A program made the translations under genes and the position numbers. Below, piece after piece: positions 6,232-8,966 of a stretch of DNA of 8,966 bases; within the stretch, counting starts at the first letter, position 1; each line of letters starts with the position of its first letter. Source of the stretch: Bacteroides ovatus (GTDB lineage Bacteria > Bacteroidota > Bacteroidia > Bacteroidales > Bacteroidaceae); assembly GCA_030844565.1 (NCBI GenBank), contig JAUUNK010000212.1:1-8966 (forward strand), read 5' to 3'. The notes beneath the pieces are model-generated. The model did not search any database and was not told where the DNA came from. It saw nothing but the letters and a program-made list of their open reading frames with translations.

Positions 6232-6302
6232 CAAACAAAGGCTCTGGTATGCCTGAACAGGATAACGTAAGCCCACGCTATGGCAAAGCATAGCATAAGC
6301 AT
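6231..6302 (-). CDS. Possible 23-residue hydrophobic peptide
   Basis: An ATG at 6302 opens a 24-codon frame that ends with TGA at 6231, overlapping the first base of the terminator stem. The product begins MLMLCFAIAWAYVILF, which is long enough to span a membrane, and finishes with a basic RHTR and AFV. The sequence also folds into the hairpin at 6266-6306. Arguments for a real gene are its fit between a promoter and a terminator and its transmembrane-like composition. Against it are its size, the lack of an obvious ribosome-binding site and the competing explanation as structured RNA. Toxin-like or small membrane regulator roles are conceivable but unsupported. Confidence 0.3.
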   Translation of the reverse strand: MLMLCFAIAWAYVILFRHTRAFV

Positions 6303-6420
6303 TACGCAATAGTCCCTGTTTCGTGAATTTACCAGATTCTTGTTTGAAACGTCTTGCGAACTTATGTATATATCATAATGGAAAAACCTCGTTTTCCGCT
6401 ATGTCTTTCTATTTTGATTT

Positions 6421-6452
6421 CAAAGATACATCTTTCCCTCCAATCTTTCTAA
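6421..6452 (-). promoter_or_regulatory. Bacteroidetes-type promoter just downstream of rteB
   Basis: On the minus strand TATCTTTG (6421-6428) matches TAnnTTTG exactly. It is the same octamer as the -7 box of the cargo gene. Twenty bases upstream lies TTAG (6449-6452) at the end of a T-run, a partial match to the -33 TTTG. Transcription would start near 6414, running away from rteB towards the terminator at 6204-6231. Confidence 0.55.
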
Positions 6453-6459
6453 AAAACAA

Positions 6460-7761
6460 CTATTTTTCCATATCTATCCCGTATTTTTTCATCTTTTCAT
6501 ACAACGTCGGGCGGCTGATGCGTAGCAACCCCGCCGCCAATGCCTTGTTGTATTTCGCTGTTTCCAATGCCTTTATAATTCGCTCCCGTTCCTCGCTTTC
6601 AGCTTTCAAAGCAAACTCATCCGCTGTGTTTTCGGCAGGCATGTCCATATCCTCCGCTGTCAGTATATTGCTTTCGCAGAGCAGGACGGCTTTTCGGATT
6701 GTGTTCTTCAGCTCCCTTACATTTCCCGGCCAGCTGTAGGTTTGCAACTTCTTCCGGGTTTCGGCACTGAATCCTGTAATCGTCTTATTCATTTCCACGC
6801 AGCTCTGTTTCAAAAAAAACTCTGCCAGCGGCAGAATATCGTCCCGGCATTCCCGCAGCGGTGGAACCTCAATGGTAAACTCATTCAGACGATGGTACAA
6901 ATCCTCCCGGAAACGCCCCTCGGCAATCGCTTTTTCGATATTTTCATTCGTGGCCGCGACAATCCGCACATCGCACGACACTTCTCGCTTACCACCCACC
7001 GGACGATAGCGGCGTTCCTGCAACGCCCGCAGCAGAAGCATCTGCACCTCGTAAGGCAGGTTTCCCACTTCGTCCAAAAAGAGCGTACCGCCCTCGGCCT
7101 GATGGAATACTCCCGTCTTGTTATCCGTCGCCCCGGTGAACGCACCCTTGACGTGTCCGAAAAACTCCGAAGCCGCCAATTCTTTGGGTATGGAACCGCA
7201 ATCAACAGGAACAAATGGAGCGGTAGCCCGCGAACTTGCCTTGTGAATTGTAGAGGCGACATGTTCTTTTCCCGTGCCGTTCTCCCCGCGCACGAGTACC
7301 GACATATCGGTCGAACCGACCAGCACGGCACGCCGTTCCACCTCGCGGCTCTGCTTACTATCCCTACGGAATATTAGTCGGTTCCGCTCCTTTGCCGCCT
7401 CTTTGCGCCGGAGCAGCCCGTTCAGCATGACATACAGGGTTTCGGGCTGGAACGGTTTGGGCAGGTAATCCTCCGCGCCCAGCTTCATGGCACGCACGGC
7501 GGATAAGACCTCGGCGTGCTGCGTCATGATGATAAACGGAATGCGGTAGCGGTTTTCATTCATCCATTCCAGCAACCCGATACCATCGCCGTCGGGCAGA
7601 CGCATATCCGAGAGGATGATATCGGCATCCGTTGCGGCTATCGCTTTACGGGCTTGGGCGACCGAAGAAACACATTCCACCTGCATCCGTTTCCGTTCCA
7701 GCCAATTCCGCAACACTCGGCAGAGCACTGTATCATCTTCAATAATCAAAACTTTACTCAT
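6460..7761 (-). CDS. rteB: RteB, NtrC-type response regulator of the tetQ-rteAB operon
   Basis: This is a 433-residue, complete three-domain sigma-54 activator. The receiver (1-120) has the acidic pocket Glu8-Asp9-Asp10, phosphorylatable Asp52 in ILSDMRLPDGDG, Thr80 and Lys102. The AAA+ domain has Walker A GENGTGKE (159-166), the GAFTGA loop (206-211) that contacts sigma-54, Walker B GGTLFLDEV (Asp230-Glu231), and the arginine-finger region FREDLYHRL. The last part (about 390-430) is a Fis-type helix-turn-helix. All key residues are present, so the protein should be active. Its ATG overlaps the rteA stop as ATGA, implying translational coupling. In CTnDOT RteB activates rteC after tetracycline induction of the operon. 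Confidence 0.96.
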   Translation of the reverse strand: MSKVLIIEDDTVLCRVLRNWLERKRMQVECVSSVAQARKAIAATDADIILSDMRLPDGDGIGLLEWMNENRYRIPFIIMTQHAEVLSAVRAMKLGAEDYLPKPFQPETLYVMLNGLLRRKEAAKERNRLIFRRDSKQSREVERRAVLVGSTDMSVLVRGENGTGKEHVASTIHKASSRATAPFVPVDCGSIPKELAASEFFGHVKGAFTGATDNKTGVFHQAEGGTLFLDEVGNLPYEVQMLLLRALQERRYRPVGGKREVSCDVRIVAATNENIEKAIAEGRFREDLYHRLNEFTIEVPPLRECRDDILPLAEFFLKQSCVEMNKTITGFSAETRKKLQTYSWPGNVRELKNTIRKAVLLCESNILTAEDMDMPAENTADEFALKAESEERERIIKALETAKYNKALAAGLLRISRPTLYEKMKKYGIDMEK

Positions 7762-8966
7762 AGCCGCCCTCCCTCATTTTCAGCCTGCACGACTAACTGT
7801 TCACCTGCCGCGAGTACAGCTTCTACGGCGGTACGTACAGAGCGGTCGAGGATGTCGGAGGTAAACAATGCCTGCCGGAGTTCTTGTAGGGGTGCATCTA
7901 TCCGTAAGACCTCCCACAAAGGTAAAAGCTGATGCAACAAGCTGGTGATTTCTTTCCTATCGCCATTTATCAGTCCATTTGTAAGAGCAGCCATATTCTT
8001 TTTCGTTTCCTGTGTCAATAGCTCCAACATCTCTTTCCCGTTATTCTCTCCGGCAAGCAACATAGAGAAATCAGCTTTGCAGATAGGTTTATTTTCTTGT
8101 TGTCTAACACTTTGCCGCACAACAGCAAACAATTCGGCACGGGAAAACGGCTTATAGAGGCATCCGGCAAATCCAGCACGCAGGAACTCCTCGGCTCCGC
8201 GCTCTGCACGGGCGGTCATGGCCACGACGGGAACCGTTTTTGCTAACGGATTATTGGACGTGCGCAGCAACTCCAGCAACCCAAATCCGTTTACATCAGG
8301 CATCGTTATATCCGTCAATACTAAATCATACCGTTGCGTCCGTATATACTCTATCAACTCTCGTGCGCTACGGCAACCCTCGGCATGGATTTTCGTGCGG
8401 GAGAACATCTCTACTGTCATAGTTAACAATACGACGTCATTGTCTACCACAACCACCCGCAGGTCGGCGGGCAAAGCGTCTGGCTCGGTCGATTGTGGGA
8501 GCAGGTTTTCTTCGTTGCATACAGGTAACGGCAGGTGTACCGTGAATACCGTCCCCTCTCCGGGGCTACTCTTAACGTCTATTCGTCCTTTCAGCAGTTC
8601 GACCAATGCAAGCGTGATCGAAAGTCCTAAGCCGAAACCCTCCTCCGTTTCGGAATTACCCAGCCGCTCGAAAGGCTCGAAAATACGTTTTGTCTGTTCC
8701 TCCGTCATTCCGGCTCCCGTATCCTCTACGCGGAGGAGCAATTCGCCGCTTCCATACTCCACATGCAAGCGAACGTACCCCGTATGGGTGAATTTCACAG
8801 CATTGGACAGAAGATTGCCTGCGATTTGCAGTATCCGCTCCCGGTCGCCTGCTACGATTACATCCTCTCCGTCGTAGCAAGTTGTAAGCTCCAATCGCTT
8901 TTTAGCTGCGGACGGTGCATATTCCGCAACCAGTGCATCGGCGAGGCTTTTCAGGTGAAACGGACG
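7758..8966 (-). CDS. rteA: RteA, hybrid sensor histidine kinase, 5' end beyond the window
   Basis: Four hundred and two codons are visible; the frame is open to position 8966, so the sensor region and the phospho-accepting His box lie outside. The TTG at 8894 is internal. Numbering from that TTG, the kinase ATP-binding domain shows the N-box NLLSNAVKFTH (27-37), G1 DTGAGM (58-63), F-box EPFERL and G2 GFGLGLS (86-92). A receiver follows at about 145-265, with Asp195 in VLTDITMPDVNG and Lys248. The C-terminus (about 270-378) is helical and resembles a histidine phosphotransfer domain. His321 in SLLHQLLPLWEVL is the candidate phosphate carrier to RteB, although the usual LKG after the His is LLP here. 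It overlaps rteB by four bases. It belongs to the tetQ-rteA-rteB operon, whose promoter would lie to the right. Confidence 0.94.
   Translation of the reverse strand, partial: RPFHLKSLADALVAEYAPSAAKKRLELTTCYDGEDVIVAGDRERILQIAGNLLSNAVKFTHTGYVRLHVEYGSGELLLRVEDTGAGMTEEQTKRIFEPFERLGNSETEEGFGLGLSITLALVELLKGRIDVKSSPGEGTVFTVHLPLPVCNEENLLPQSTEPDALPADLRVVVVDNDVVLLTMTVEMFSRTKIHAEGCRSARELIEYIRTQRYDLVLTDITMPDVNGFGLLELLRTSNNPLAKTVPVVAMTARAERGAEEFLRAGFAGCLYKPFSRAELFAVVRQSVRQQENKPICKADFSMLLAGENNGKEMLELLTQETKKNMAALTNGLINGDRKEITSLLHQLLPLWEVLRIDAPLQELRQALFTSDILDRSVRTAVEAVLAAGEQLVVQAENEGGRL

Larger units (their letters stand above)
6204..6414 (-). ncRNA. Candidate structured small RNA downstream of rteB
   Basis: A promoter-like box at 6421-6428 and the terminator at 6204-6231 delimit a possible transcript of about 210 nt in the 311-bp gap after rteB. 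It folds locally. GGAAAA/TTTTCC pairs at 6380-6397. A longer hairpin spans 6266-6306, with CGTAAGC pairing to GC-A-TTACG (one bulged A), then an inner stem GCTATG/CATAGC with a six-base loop. A short AGGC/GCCT pair lies near 6238-6253, before the terminator stem. It contains one tiny ORF (6231-6302). It could be a regulatory RNA, a small mRNA, or only the rteAB 3' untranslated region. CTnDOT is known to encode a small RNA, RteR, that limits transfer, but I cannot equate this with it. Confidence 0.45.
1..8966. mobile_element. Fragment of a CTnDOT/CTnERL-like Bacteroidales integrative and conjugative element
   Basis: The whole window is consistent with one conjugative element. It contains a TraG/MobC coupling protein on the plus strand converging on the regulatory genes rteC, rteB and rteA on the minus strand. 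In CTnDOT-family elements tetQ-rteA-rteB form one operon and rteC is activated by RteB, so tetQ is expected just right of the window. Inside the element are two further insertions: a group II intron within traG, and an AT-rich ATPase-nuclease gene between traG and rteC. No integrase, excisionase or attachment site is visible, so the element's ends lie outside. The family assignment is by recognition of the Rte proteins and TraG, not by alignment. Confidence 0.85.

Noticed and set aside
6323..6739. 138-codon plus-strand frame overlapping the 3' end of rteB
   Set aside because: Low-complexity Ser/Phe-rich shadow of the rteB coding strand, with no recognisable motif.
8218..8877. 219-codon plus-strand frame opposite rteA
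   Set aside because: Antisense shadow of the kinase and receiver domains; Ser/Thr/Arg-rich with no domain signature.
1..8966. CRISPR array, tRNA or rRNA genes
   Set aside because: No regularly spaced direct repeats and no cloverleaf or rRNA-like sequence were seen on reading both strands.

Overview
The window reads as part of a CTnDOT/CTnERL-like integrative and conjugative element (ICE) from a gut Bacteroidales bacterium (Bacteroides, Parabacteroides, Alistipes or a relative). The reasons are a Bacteroidetes-type TraG/MobC coupling protein, the regulators RteA, RteB and RteC in their usual order, and TAnnTTTG-type -7 promoter boxes. tetQ would be expected just beyond the right edge but is not visible.

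Layout. Positions 1-1455 are the 3' part of a group II intron: an intron-encoded reverse transcriptase/maturase open at the left edge, followed by textbook domains V and VI. The intron interrupts traG. The downstream traG exon (1456-2745, +) resumes in frame, carries Walker B, and ends in a perfect 20-bp inverted repeat. Next is a clearly AT-rich cargo gene (2874-4880, +), a solitary protein combining a GHKL (HSP90/MutL/MORC-like) ATPase with a C-terminal PD-(D/E)XK nuclease-like domain. It has its own promoter and terminator. The rest lies on the minus strand: rteC (4930-5565), a dyad-rich regulatory gap, a small dihydrofolate-reductase/RibD-C-like protein (5741-6148), a 311-bp gap holding a promoter, a structured RNA with a tiny hydrophobic ORF and a strong terminator, then rteB (6460-7761) and rteA (7758 to beyond 8966), which overlap by ATGA.

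How the genes fit together. From what is known of CTnDOT, tetracycline induces tetQ-rteA-rteB, the RteA kinase phosphorylates RteB, RteB activates rteC, and RteC switches on excision and transfer. TraG couples the relaxosome to the mating channel. Here TraG production should depend on intron splicing. The GHKL-nuclease gene is a separate passenger at the traG/rteC junction and is best read as a candidate defence or inter-element competition factor.

The two most noteworthy items are the GHKL + PD-(D/E)XK cargo gene and the unannotated RNA/mini-ORF unit between rteB and the small DHFR-like gene. Everything here was read by eye from the sequence. Family names come from motif recognition, not from searches.
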